A DNA stretch of 64,000 nt from Marispirochaeta sp. (GTDB lineage Bacteria; Spirochaetota; Spirochaetia; JC444; Marispirochaetaceae): contig NZ_OY764214.1 in NCBI RefSeq assembly GCF_963668165.1, forward strand, positions 38,767 through 102,766, read 5' to 3'. A model generated the notes under the pieces. It saw only the letters and a list, made by a program, of their open reading frames with translations, had not been told where the DNA came from and did not search any database. Numbering within the stretch: position 1 is the first letter of the stretch; each line of letters starts with the position of its first letter. Positions 35,116-43,484 of this stretch are shown here, one piece after another. The translations under genes were made by a program, and so were the position numbers.

Positions 35116-36117
35116 ATGAAAAAATTTGTAAATGAGCCTAGTCAATTTGTAGACGAGATGCTTGAAGGTATTATTGAAGCGCATCCTGTCCAACTCGGCT
35201 ATTGCAGCAACTACAAACGCAACATTGTGCGTGCGGAGTGCAAGAATAAAGTGGGGTTGGTTTCCGGGGGTGGTAGCGGACACCTCCCCTTGTTCATGGG
35301 TTATGTGGGCGAAGGACTTCTCGATGGATGCGCTGTAGGAGGAGTGTTTCAGAGCCCCAGTGCCGAGCAGATTTATGACATCACCAAACATGTTGATGCC
35401 TCGAAGGGCGTTGTGTATATCTATGGCAACTATAGCGGCGATATTATGAACTTTGAAATGTCCAGCGAAATGGCAGAGCTGGATGATATCAAAACTGCTC
35501 ATATCGTGGGTGCTGACGATATTGCCTCAGCTCCTAAAGGGGAGGAGTACAAACGTCGTGGAGTCGCTGGTATTTTCTACATTTATAAGTGTGCAGGGGC
35601 TGCCTCCGAAGCCGGTGCACACTTCGATGAGGTTATCAGAATTGCAAACAAGGCAAAAGAGAACGTTCGTACCATAGGTGTCGCCTTCTCTCCATGTACC
35701 ATCCCCGAGGTTGGGAAGCCAAGTTTCATAATTGGTGACGATGAAATGGAGATCGGGATGGGTATCCATGGTGAGCCAGGAATCAATAGGTTGAAAATTC
35801 AAAATTCCGACAAGATCGTAGATCAGATGCTTGATCAGATTCTTACTGATATGGAGTTACAGAATGGTCACGAGGTTTCCGTAATGGTCAATAGTCTTGG
35901 AGCAACTTCTAAGGAAGAACTTTATATTATTTATCGTCGAATTGCTGAACGGTTTGCCAAACTTAACATTAAAATTTTCCACTCTTATATTGGGGAATTT
36001 GCAACTAGTATGGAGATGGCTGGTGCCTCTATTTCAGTCTGTAAACTTGACAGTGAACTTAAAGCCCTGTTGTCGACAAGGGCCAGCACTCCATTCTTTG
36101 AGCAGAGGCAATTGTAG
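35116..36117 (+). CDS. Dihydroxyacetone kinase-type subunit DhaK, copy 2
   Basis: A 333-aa DhaK paralogue: GGGSGHLPLFMGYVGEG, YIYGNYSGDIMNFEM, FSPCTIPEVGKPSF and the covalent His in GMGIHGEPG. It differs clearly from copy 1, so it is not a recent duplicate. The ATG at 35116 has AGGGGTG upstream, so the longer frame from 35053 is not used. It is the last gene of the island; a short stretch (36118-36206) with a GGATG/CATCC hairpin separates it from the end of the convergent yejF gene. Confidence 0.9.
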   Translation: MKKFVNEPSQFVDEMLEGIIEAHPVQLGYCSNYKRNIVRAECKNKVGLVSGGGSGHLPLFMGYVGEGLLDGCAVGGVFQSPSAEQIYDITKHVDASKGVVYIYGNYSGDIMNFEMSSEMAELDDIKTAHIVGADDIASAPKGEEYKRRGVAGIFYIYKCAGAASEAGAHFDEVIRIANKAKENVRTIGVAFSPCTIPEVGKPSFIIGDDEMEIGMGIHGEPGINRLKIQNSDKIVDQMLDQILTDMELQNGHEVSVMVNSLGATSKEELYIIYRRIAERFAKLNIKIFHSYIGEFATSMEMAGASISVCKLDSELKALLSTRASTPFFEQRQL

Positions 36118-36206
36118 CTATTTGTTACAATACGGCGATGTCCCGGATGCTTAAAGACATCCATTCTTGAGGCGATGTCGGGAAACTTGACTATGGAGAT
36201 CTCTCT

Positions 36207-37814
36207 TTAATTCTCAAAGGCGGTACGCAGAAGTTCCTGAGTGTAGGGATGCTTCGGGGCGCTGAACACTCTGCGTGCTTCCCCCTCCTCGACTATTCTG
36301 CCGTCCTTCATAATCACAATATAATGACAGAGAGATCGAATGACTTTCAGGTCGTGGCTGATAAAAACGTAGGTCAGATCGTGGCGTGTCTGAAGGTCTT
36401 TAAGCAATTCTATAACCTGGAACTGAATCGAACGGTCCAGTGACGAGGTCGGCTCGTCAAGGATGATAAAGTCGGGCTTGAGTACCAGGGCGCGGGCCAG
36501 GGCGATGCGCTGTCTCTGCCCTCCGGAGAACTCGTTGGGGTAACGGAAACGGGTTTCCGGGTCCAGACCGACTTCTTTCATGGCAGCGATGATCCGTTCC
36601 TCCCGTTCTTCTTTTTTCAGCTCCGTGTGGACCTCAAGTCCTTCGCCTATGATGGACTCCACCGACATCCGGGGGCTTAAAGAACCGTAGGGATCCTGGA
36701 AAATGATCTGCATGCTGCGCCGAAAGGGACGAAACTCCTTTTCTCTGATTCCTGCAAGGGAGGTCCCTTTGAAGACGATCTCCCCCTGACTGCCGGTCAG
36801 CCTGAGGACCGCCCGGCCCAGGGTCGTCTTGCCGGAGCCGCTTTCGCCGACAATCCCCAGGGTCTGGCCCTTGCGTACGGTAACGGTGACCCCGTCAACG
36901 GCCTTTACATGGTCCACCGTGCGCCGCAGAAGTCCCTTTTGAATGGGGAACCAGACTTTCAGTTCGCGGGTGCTGAGGATCATTTCGGCATCGGGATCTG
37001 CCAGAGGCGGCTCATTGTGAGGTTCCGCCTCGATGAGCCGTCGGGTGTATTCAGCCTGGGGAGATGAGAAGAGTTGTTCCGTTTCCGCCGTCTCCACGAC
37101 CTTTCCCTGCTGCATGACCGCCACCCGGTCGGCTATACGCCGGACAATGGAAAGATCATGAGTAATAAAGAGTACTGCTGTCCTGAGCTCCTCTTTGAGG
37201 TTCAGAATCAGGTCCAGAATCTGGGCCTGGATGGTAACATCCAGAGCGGTAGTCGGCTCATCGGCTATAAGCAGTTCCGGCTCGTTAATCAGGGCCATGG
37301 CGATCATGACTCTCTGACGCTCCCCTCCCGAAAGCTCATGGGGAAAGGCTTTCAGGCGTTTTTCCGGATCCCTGAGGCCCACCTTGTTCAGCCATTCCAG
37401 GGCGATGGGCCGGGCCTGTTCAAGGTTCAAGCCCTGATGCAGAAAGAGACTCTCTGCAAGCTGTTTTTCTATGGAGTGCAGGGGATTCAGAGAGCTCATG
37501 GGCTCCTGGAAGATCATGCCGATTTTTCCGCCCCGGATTGAGAGCAGAGTCTTTTCGTCGGCTTTCAGCAGGTCCAGCTCTTTGTACAGGATTTCTCCCG
37601 AGGGATAAGCCACCCTCTCCCGGGGCAGCAGCCGCAGGATCGAACTCGCGGTAACGGTTTTGCCGGAGCCGCTCTCGCCTACCAAAGCAAGGACCTCGTT
37701 GGGGCGGATTTCAAGGTCCGCGTTATGGACCACCTGGTTCAGTTCTTCCCCCTTTTTAAAGGCCAGGCTCATATTGCGGATATGTACAAGATTCTCCATC
37801 TGTGTTTCTTTCAT
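36207..37814 (-). CDS. yejF: Peptide ABC transporter ATP-binding protein, two ABC domains (YejF)
   Basis: A 535-aa double ABC ATPase with two Walker A motifs (GESGSGKT at 46-53 and again near 320), signatures LSGGERQRVMIA and FSGGQRQRIALA, and Walker B LLIADEPTTALD and FIILDEPTSSLD. It energises the oligopeptide/microcin-C-type importer encoded upstream on the same strand. The last 13 codons lie in the 39-bp repeat shared with 17202-17240; the end here reads ..TAFEN while the old copy reads ..TAFEG. The coding sequence was thus rebuilt by the island. Nine bases separate it from yejE. Confidence 0.94.
   Translation of the reverse strand: MKETQMENLVHIRNMSLAFKKGEELNQVVHNADLEIRPNEVLALVGESGSGKTVTASSILRLLPRERVAYPSGEILYKELDLLKADEKTLLSIRGGKIGMIFQEPMSSLNPLHSIEKQLAESLFLHQGLNLEQARPIALEWLNKVGLRDPEKRLKAFPHELSGGERQRVMIAMALINEPELLIADEPTTALDVTIQAQILDLILNLKEELRTAVLFITHDLSIVRRIADRVAVMQQGKVVETAETEQLFSSPQAEYTRRLIEAEPHNEPPLADPDAEMILSTRELKVWFPIQKGLLRRTVDHVKAVDGVTVTVRKGQTLGIVGESGSGKTTLGRAVLRLTGSQGEIVFKGTSLAGIREKEFRPFRRSMQIIFQDPYGSLSPRMSVESIIGEGLEVHTELKKEEREERIIAAMKEVGLDPETRFRYPNEFSGGQRQRIALARALVLKPDFIILDEPTSSLDRSIQFQVIELLKDLQTRHDLTYVFISHDLKVIRSLCHYIVIMKDGRIVEEGEARRVFSAPKHPYTQELLRTAFEN
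36214..36252. repeat. Right 39-bp direct repeat flanking the 19-kb island (att-like)
   Basis: It has 38 of 39 bases identical to 17202-17240. This copy is part of the intact yejF gene and includes its C-terminal codons. No integrase gene lies between the two repeats. Confidence 0.85.
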
Positions 37815-37823
37815 CTCCCTGTC

Positions 37824-38855
37824 CTATGCTGCTCTGCGGGGATCAAAAGCATCCCGCACAGCTTCGCCGATGAATACCAGCAGGGTGAGCATCCCCGCGA
37901 GGACAATAAAAGCGGAAATCCCCAGCCATGGGGCCTGCAGATTTGCCTTGCCCTGGGCCAGCAGCTCCCCCAGGGAGGGAGACCCCACGGGCAGGCCGAA
38001 ACCGAGAAAATCCAGGGAGGTCAGGGTTGTTACAGCTCCTCCGAGAATAAAGGGCATAAAGGTCAGGGTTGCCACCATGGCGTTGGGCAGAATGTGACGG
38101 AACATGATCTTGCTGTTGGACAGCCCCATGGCCTTGGCGGCCTGAACGTATTCAAAGTTCCTGCCCCGCAGGAACTCCGCCCGTACCACACCTACAAGAC
38201 TCATCCAGCCGAAGAGCAGGGTAATACCCAGGAGCCACCAGAAGTTGGGTTGTACCACGCTGGCAAGGATTATGAGCAGAAAAAGGGTCGGCATCCCCGA
38301 CCATATCTCCATAAAGCGCTGACCTATGATATCAAGCCGGCCGCCGTAGTAGCCCATGGCCGCTCCCACAGCAACTCCGATCAGGGAAGAGCAGAGAGTC
38401 AGAGTAAGTCCAAAAAGCACGGAGATGCGGAAGCCGTAGATGATCCGGGCAACCACGTCCCGGCCCTTGTCGTCGGTCCCGAGCCAGTTTTCACCTGTAG
38501 GCGGGGACGGCGCGGGAGACGGCAGGTCATAGTTTATGGTCCTGTAGCTGTAGCTGATGGGAGGCCAGAGAATCCAGCCGGACTCCTCGATCAAGTCGAT
38601 AACATAGGGGTCCCGGTAGTCTGCCGCCATCTCGAACTCTCCTCCAAAGGCCGTTTCCGGATACTCCCGCAGTATGGGAAAAAAGAGCTTCCCCCGGTTG
38701 TATATAAGCAGGGGGGAGTCGTTGGCGATGAACTCGGCAAAGAGACTTAAGACAAAAAGGACCAGAAAGATCCACAGGGAGAACCACCCCCGTTTGTTGG
38801 CCTTGAAGCGCCGCAGCCGCTCGGCGGCCAGGCGGCCGGTAAAGAGCTTTTTCAT
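37824..38855 (-). CDS. yejE: Peptide ABC transporter permease YejE
   Basis: A 343-aa inner-membrane permease. The N-terminal membrane segment is followed by a periplasmic stretch containing the YejE landmarks PYVIDLIEESGWILWPPI and GTDDKGRDVVARIIYGFRISVLFG; the coupling EAA-type loop is QAAKAMGLSNSKIMFRHILPNA. It pairs with YejB. The start overlaps the yejB stop by one base. Confidence 0.93.
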   Translation of the reverse strand: MKKLFTGRLAAERLRRFKANKRGWFSLWIFLVLFVLSLFAEFIANDSPLLIYNRGKLFFPILREYPETAFGGEFEMAADYRDPYVIDLIEESGWILWPPISYSYRTINYDLPSPAPSPPTGENWLGTDDKGRDVVARIIYGFRISVLFGLTLTLCSSLIGVAVGAAMGYYGGRLDIIGQRFMEIWSGMPTLFLLIILASVVQPNFWWLLGITLLFGWMSLVGVVRAEFLRGRNFEYVQAAKAMGLSNSKIMFRHILPNAMVATLTFMPFILGGAVTTLTSLDFLGFGLPVGSPSLGELLAQGKANLQAPWLGISAFIVLAGMLTLLVFIGEAVRDAFDPRRAA

Positions 38856-39964
38856 CAGGCTATCTCCCGGCTTTCAAAGTCGATCCGGGGGTCCACCAGA
38901 GTGTAGGTAATATCAGAGATAAGGTTCAGCACCAGTCCCAGCAGGGTAAAGATGTAGAGGGTGCCGAACATTACCGGATAATCCCGCTGCATGGTAGCCT
39001 CAAATCCCAGGAGTCCCAGGCCCTCAAGGGAAAAGATTACTTCGATAAGGAGGCTCCCGGTAAAAAACATGCTGATAAAGGCGGATGGAAAGCCGGCGAT
39101 TATCAGCAGCATGGCGTTGCGGAATACGTGATTCCGGAGGATGCGCTTCTCTGTGGCTCCCTTGGCCCGGGCAGTAACTACGTACTGCTTGTTTATCTCA
39201 TCCAGAAAGGAGTTCTTGGTAAGCATGGTCAGGGTAGCAAAACCGCCGATCACCATAGCTGTTACCGGCAATGCCAGGTGCCAGAAGTAGTCGATGATTT
39301 TCCCGGGCAGGGAAAGATCCTGCCAGTTGTCCGAAATCAGGCCCCGCAGGGGAAAAATCTTCAGGTAGCTGCCGCCGGCGAAAAGAATTATCAGGAGGAT
39401 GGCGAAGAGGAAGACGGGAATCGCGTTTCCCAGAATGACCGCGGTGGAGCTCCATACATCAAAGCGGCTGCCGTGGCTTACGGCCTTGCGGATCCCTAAG
39501 GGGATGGATACCAGGTAGATAATCAGGGTGCTCCATATCCCCAAAGATACCGATACGCTCATGCGGTCGCCTATCAGGCCGATCACCGTGCGGCCGCGGA
39601 AGAGACTCTCGCCGAAGTTGAAGGTGGCGTAATCCTTCAGCATTGTAAGATACCGTACATGCAGGGGTTTGTCGAAGCCGAAGCGTTTCTCGATGGCGGC
39701 AATCTCCTCAGGGGCCAGGCCCCTGGATCCCCGATATCCGGAAGTTCCGGATCCGTCTTTTTTAGCCTCCGGCTCGGCCGTTTCCCTCGCGCCCTGTCCC
39801 GAGATGCGTTCCATCGTCATATTGCTTTCGATTCCACTCATCCTGGCGATTGCCTGTTCCACCGGGCCGCCGGGTGCAATTTGAACGATTAAAAAGTTGA
39901 TGGTGATGATTGCCCACAGGGTTGGGATTATTAAAAGCAGCCTTCGCAGGATATAATTTCCCAT
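38855..39964 (-). CDS. yejB: Peptide ABC transporter permease YejB
   Basis: A 369-aa permease of the DppB type: opening MGNYILRRLLLIIPTLWAI, IVQIAPGGPVEQ, six hydrophobic segments and the coupling loop VTARAKGATEKRILRNHVFRNA. A linker of about 30 residues around 55-80, rich in charged and Gly residues, is typical of YejB compared with DppB. It is nine bases downstream of yejA. Confidence 0.93.
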   Translation of the reverse strand: MGNYILRRLLLIIPTLWAIITINFLIVQIAPGGPVEQAIARMSGIESNMTMERISGQGARETAEPEAKKDGSGTSGYRGSRGLAPEEIAAIEKRFGFDKPLHVRYLTMLKDYATFNFGESLFRGRTVIGLIGDRMSVSVSLGIWSTLIIYLVSIPLGIRKAVSHGSRFDVWSSTAVILGNAIPVFLFAILLIILFAGGSYLKIFPLRGLISDNWQDLSLPGKIIDYFWHLALPVTAMVIGGFATLTMLTKNSFLDEINKQYVVTARAKGATEKRILRNHVFRNAMLLIIAGFPSAFISMFFTGSLLIEVIFSLEGLGLLGFEATMQRDYPVMFGTLYIFTLLGLVLNLISDITYTLVDPRIDFESREIA

Positions 39965-39973
39965 CTGAATCCC

Positions 39974-41956
39974 TTACTCCTGCCGAAACCGGTCCGGAAG
40001 CGTTGCCGCTTTTTCCGTATCAATCCACCAGGTGTCGATTCCCAGAGCGTATTTCGGCCGGGTTTCCGGCCTGGAAAACTTGTTCCAGCAGGAAATCCGG
40101 AATTTCGACAGATGCCACTGGGGTATGACGTAGTGGTTCCAGGTGAGTACCCTGTCCAGGGCCCTTCCCCAGTAGAGCAGGGCGTCCAGATTGTTCTGGT
40201 TATCTACGATTCCCTCAAGAAGATAATCCACCGCATCATCCTGAACCCCGGCCTGATTGTAGCTTGAATCAAGATAGTCGCTGTGCCATCGCAGCAGGAG
40301 ACCGGAACCTGGTACCGCATTTGCGGCGAAACCCCGGGAGATCATGTCGAAATCCCTGTCACGCAGTCTGTTCAGGTATTGGGTTGGATCGATAGTTCGA
40401 ATGTTCAGGGTTATTCCCATCCTCTCCAGGTTCTGCTGCAGGGGGATAATGACCCTCTCTGTGGAGGGACTGTAATTGATCAGTTCAAATTCCATTGGTT
40501 CGCCGGTCTCGACATTGACCAGGCGTCTGATTCCCCCTGTGGATTCCCCACCGCCGAAAAGGCTGCGGAACCAGGAGAACAGGGCAGAGAAAAAGCTCTT
40601 TATGCCTCGCCATATCCTTGTGAATAGGCCTGCATCCTTCGTTTCCTCCGCTACAGCCGGTTTGGTGTCGCCGGCTTCCAGTGATTTTTCCGGCGCTGCG
40701 ACTTCCCGGATTTCCCAGCCCGCCTCTTTGAGTATCCTCAAGGCCTCCCGTATCTGGGGGCGGATGTTTCCCGACCCGTCGGTCTCGGGAGGATTATACT
40801 CCTCGGTAAAGACCTCCTCAGGAATCTTGTTCCGTATAGGCTCCAGAATTTCAAGTTCCTCCGTCGAGGGGACTCCCTTCGCTTCGTATTCGGTATTCTG
40901 AAAGTAGCTCCGGGTGCGGGTATACTGACCGTAAAAAAGGTTCTTGTTCATCCATTGAAAATCCAGGGCCAGATTCAGGGCCTGCCGTACCCTCCGGTCA
41001 CTGAAGAAGGGCCGCCGGGTGTTGAAAACGAAAGCCTGCATGTTCGCCGGTAACTCGTGGGGAATTTCTTCCTTGATGATATATCCCTGGTCATAATTGG
41101 GACCGCTGTGCAGGGTGGCCCAGTTCTTGGCAAGACCTTCCCGGTAAAAATCATACTCCCCCGCCTTAAAGGCCTCGAAGGCTACGTTCTCGTCGCGGTA
41201 GTAATCGTAACGGATGAAGTCGAAGTTGAGCCTGCCGCGATTTACCGGGAGGTCTTTTGCCCAATAGTCCTCGAGACGCTTGTATACCACGTACTGCCCC
41301 ATCTTGTAATCGGAGATCGTGTAAGCTCCGGAGCCCAGGGGTACATCCGTGGTGGGTTCGCTGAAATCCCGGTTCTCCCAGTACTGGGGTGGAAGAATGG
41401 GAAACGAGGCTATGTACATTATTTTTTCCCGATCACCGTCGGGGATGTCGAACCGGACCGTAAGCTCGTCAATGACTCTTCCGGTAGTGCCGGGAATGTA
41501 GGTCTGGATGAACTCGACCCCTTCCTCGAGGAATTTCTGGACGGTAAAGACCACGTCTCTGGCCCTGATGGACCTTCCGTCCTGAAAGCGGGCGGCGGGA
41601 TTTATGGTAAAGATAACATAGGAGCAGTCTGCAGGATACTCGATGGTTTCGGCAATCAACGGATACAGGCTGTCGATTTCGTCGTCCGACGAAACCATCA
41701 GGGAGTCGTAGATTGCCTCGCTGCCAGCCGGTGTATCACCGCGCTGGGCGTAGCGGTTGAAACTGTCGAAGGTCCCGATACTGTGGAGCCGTAAAGTTCC
41801 ACCCTGAGGGGCATCGGGGTTGACGTAATCGAAATGGGTGAAACCGGGGCCGTACTTGGGTTCCCCGTGCAGGGCGATGGCGTGGCTCACGGTAACCTGG
41901 GCGGTCAGGACCGCCGTCCCGAGGATCAGGATAGCAGCAACAAGTACCTTCCGCAT
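39974..41956 (-). CDS. yejA: Peptide ABC transporter substrate-binding protein YejA
   Basis: A 660-aa extracellular solute-binding protein family 5 member. It begins with a Sec signal peptide (about 1-20), then SHAIALHGEPKYGPGFTHFDYVNPDAPQGGTLRL, a hallmark of YejA, and ends with the HWYVIPQWHL-like HYVIPQWHLSKFRISCWNKFSRP. It is about 50 residues longer than the E. coli protein, because a charged Glu/Pro/Ala-rich insertion and a hydrophobic WRGIKSFFSALFSWFRSLFGG helix interrupt it near 430-480. It binds oligopeptides. The operon order yejABEF is the classical one. Confidence 0.93.
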   Translation of the reverse strand: MRKVLVAAILILGTAVLTAQVTVSHAIALHGEPKYGPGFTHFDYVNPDAPQGGTLRLHSIGTFDSFNRYAQRGDTPAGSEAIYDSLMVSSDDEIDSLYPLIAETIEYPADCSYVIFTINPAARFQDGRSIRARDVVFTVQKFLEEGVEFIQTYIPGTTGRVIDELTVRFDIPDGDREKIMYIASFPILPPQYWENRDFSEPTTDVPLGSGAYTISDYKMGQYVVYKRLEDYWAKDLPVNRGRLNFDFIRYDYYRDENVAFEAFKAGEYDFYREGLAKNWATLHSGPNYDQGYIIKEEIPHELPANMQAFVFNTRRPFFSDRRVRQALNLALDFQWMNKNLFYGQYTRTRSYFQNTEYEAKGVPSTEELEILEPIRNKIPEEVFTEEYNPPETDGSGNIRPQIREALRILKEAGWEIREVAAPEKSLEAGDTKPAVAEETKDAGLFTRIWRGIKSFFSALFSWFRSLFGGGESTGGIRRLVNVETGEPMEFELINYSPSTERVIIPLQQNLERMGITLNIRTIDPTQYLNRLRDRDFDMISRGFAANAVPGSGLLLRWHSDYLDSSYNQAGVQDDAVDYLLEGIVDNQNNLDALLYWGRALDRVLTWNHYVIPQWHLSKFRISCWNKFSRPETRPKYALGIDTWWIDTEKAATLPDRFRQE

Positions 41957-41970
41957 GGCAATTCCCCCTA

Positions 41971-42001
41971 TGTTGTACGCAGGTGTTTCTGCGTATCAAC
42001 A
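41971..42001. promoter_or_regulatory. Imperfect hairpin between rhlE and yejA
   Basis: TGTTGTACGCAG and CTGCGTATCAACA form a 12-13 bp stem with one bulge around a GTGTTT loop. It lies in the 67-base gap, with no T run on the minus strand, so it could be an attenuator, an operator or a weak terminator of rhlE. Confidence 0.35.
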
Positions 42002-42023
42002 TACGGGAATTGTTATGCTGTCG

Positions 42024-43286
42024 TCAATGAGTCCGGCTGCTCCGTTGACTGTTTCCGTTCCGGGTCTGACTCCCGCGGCGCTGAAGGCTGCGTTCCCGCA
42101 TGCGCTGAGCCTGAAGAATATGGGGTGGGGGCCCTGCGTCTCTTTCCATGGAAAAGCCGTTGATCGTCTGTACATCAATACGGCGCTTCAAGAGCTTTTC
42201 GATTCCTTCCAGGTAGCTCTTCTCATCGGCGCTTACCAGAGAGGATGCCAGACCCGAGGCCCCGGCCCGGCCGGTACGGCCGATACGGTGTACATAGTCC
42301 TCCGGAATATTGGGCAGCTCGTAGTTAATTACGTGAGGCAGGTCATCAATATCCAGTCCACGGGCTGCTATATCCGTGGCCACCAGGGTCTGCACATTGC
42401 CGGCTTTAAACTCCCGCAGGGCCCGTGTACGGGCGTTCTGACTCTTGTTACCGTGGATCGCCGCCGAGGGTATACCGTTTTTTGCCAGATGCTTCGAAAG
42501 CCTGTCGGCACCGTGTTTTGTTCTGGTAAAGACCAGAATGCGGAACCAGTTGTGTTCCTTTATAAGCTGGGTAATAAGCTCGCTCTTGCGGGCCTTTTCC
42601 ACCGGGTGTACCACGTGGGTTACCGTTTCGGCGGCGGTGTTGCGGGGCGTTACCTCGACTGATACCGGATTGCTCAGAATGGAATTGGCCAGTTTGCGGA
42701 CATCATCGGTATAGGTTGCCGAGAAGAGCAGGTTCTGACGCTTTGTTGGCAAAAGCTTGATAATCTTGCGGATATCGTTGATAAAGCCCATATCCAGCAT
42801 GCGGTCCGCCTCGTCCAGCACCAGAGTCTCGATACGGGAGAGGTCCAGGGTTCCCTGGGATACATGATCCAGCAGGCGTCCGGGGGTTGCTACCAGGATA
42901 TCGATTCCCCGGCGCAGGGTCTGAATCTGAGGGCCGATACCGACGCCGCCGAAAATAACGGTGGAGTGGAGTTGCATATTGGCACCGTAGTCGACTACGC
43001 TCTGATGCACCTGGGCTGCCAGTTCCCTGGTAGGAGTCAGGATCAGTACCCGGGGCGCACTGCCTCTTCCGCCGGGTTTGGCCAGGCGCTGCAGCAGGGG
43101 TAAAACAAAGGCCGCGGTTTTACCGGTACCGGTTTGGGCGCCTCCTATAACATCGTTGCCATCAAGAATCAGCGGGATAGCCCGGAACTGGACCGGGGTG
43201 GGGCTGGTATAGCCTTGAGTTTCCACGGCTTTCAGCAGCCGGGTATCCAGACCCAGGGTCTGGAAGCTTTGAGTTGTTTGAGACAT
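42024..43286 (-). CDS. rhlE: DEAD-box ATP-dependent RNA helicase (RhlE type)
   Basis: A 420-aa DEAD-box helicase with all motifs: Q-motif at PTPVQ (29-33), AQTGTGKT (50-57), PTRELA, TPGRLLD, DEAD (158-161), SAT (189-191), ARGLDID and HRIGRTGRAG. The C-terminal tail (about 370-420) is basic and Arg/Ser/Gln-rich, typical of RhlE. It remodels RNA, likely in ribosome or mRNA metabolism. It has a ~200-base upstream region that contains a GC-rich hairpin. Confidence 0.93.
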   Translation of the reverse strand: MSQTTQSFQTLGLDTRLLKAVETQGYTSPTPVQFRAIPLILDGNDVIGGAQTGTGKTAAFVLPLLQRLAKPGGRGSAPRVLILTPTRELAAQVHQSVVDYGANMQLHSTVIFGGVGIGPQIQTLRRGIDILVATPGRLLDHVSQGTLDLSRIETLVLDEADRMLDMGFINDIRKIIKLLPTKRQNLLFSATYTDDVRKLANSILSNPVSVEVTPRNTAAETVTHVVHPVEKARKSELITQLIKEHNWFRILVFTRTKHGADRLSKHLAKNGIPSAAIHGNKSQNARTRALREFKAGNVQTLVATDIAARGLDIDDLPHVINYELPNIPEDYVHRIGRTGRAGASGLASSLVSADEKSYLEGIEKLLKRRIDVQTINGFSMERDAGPPPHILQAQRMRERSLQRRGSQTRNGNSQRSSRTH

Positions 43287-43414
43287 CTATATTTCTCCGT
43301 GGTATCCGACGTCGCGGCGCCACGTTCATTATTTTTTTCGTGGGCCGGTCCGGTCGCGGCGGAAGGATAATCTGCTCGGTAGGTACTTGAAAGGGTAAAA
43401 AATCAGTTACGTAC

Positions 43415-43446
43415 AAAGCGCGGCGCCGACCGGGGCGCCGCTCAGA
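43415..43446 (-). promoter_or_regulatory. GC-rich hairpin in the rhlE leader / exoA-rhlE gap
   Basis: GCGGCGCC and GGCGCCGC pair around a short CCGGTC loop on the minus strand. No run of T follows directly, so it may be a factor-dependent terminator of the exoA operon or a structured leader for rhlE. Otherwise 43287-43484 holds no gene. Confidence 0.3.
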
Positions 43447-43484
43447 CGTGAACATAACACATTTACAGTAAGTGTGTACAGAGG

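Noticed and set aside
37725..38750. Plus-strand frame of 341 codons opposite yejE/yejF
   Set aside because: Antisense to two well-conserved transporter genes, with low-complexity composition.
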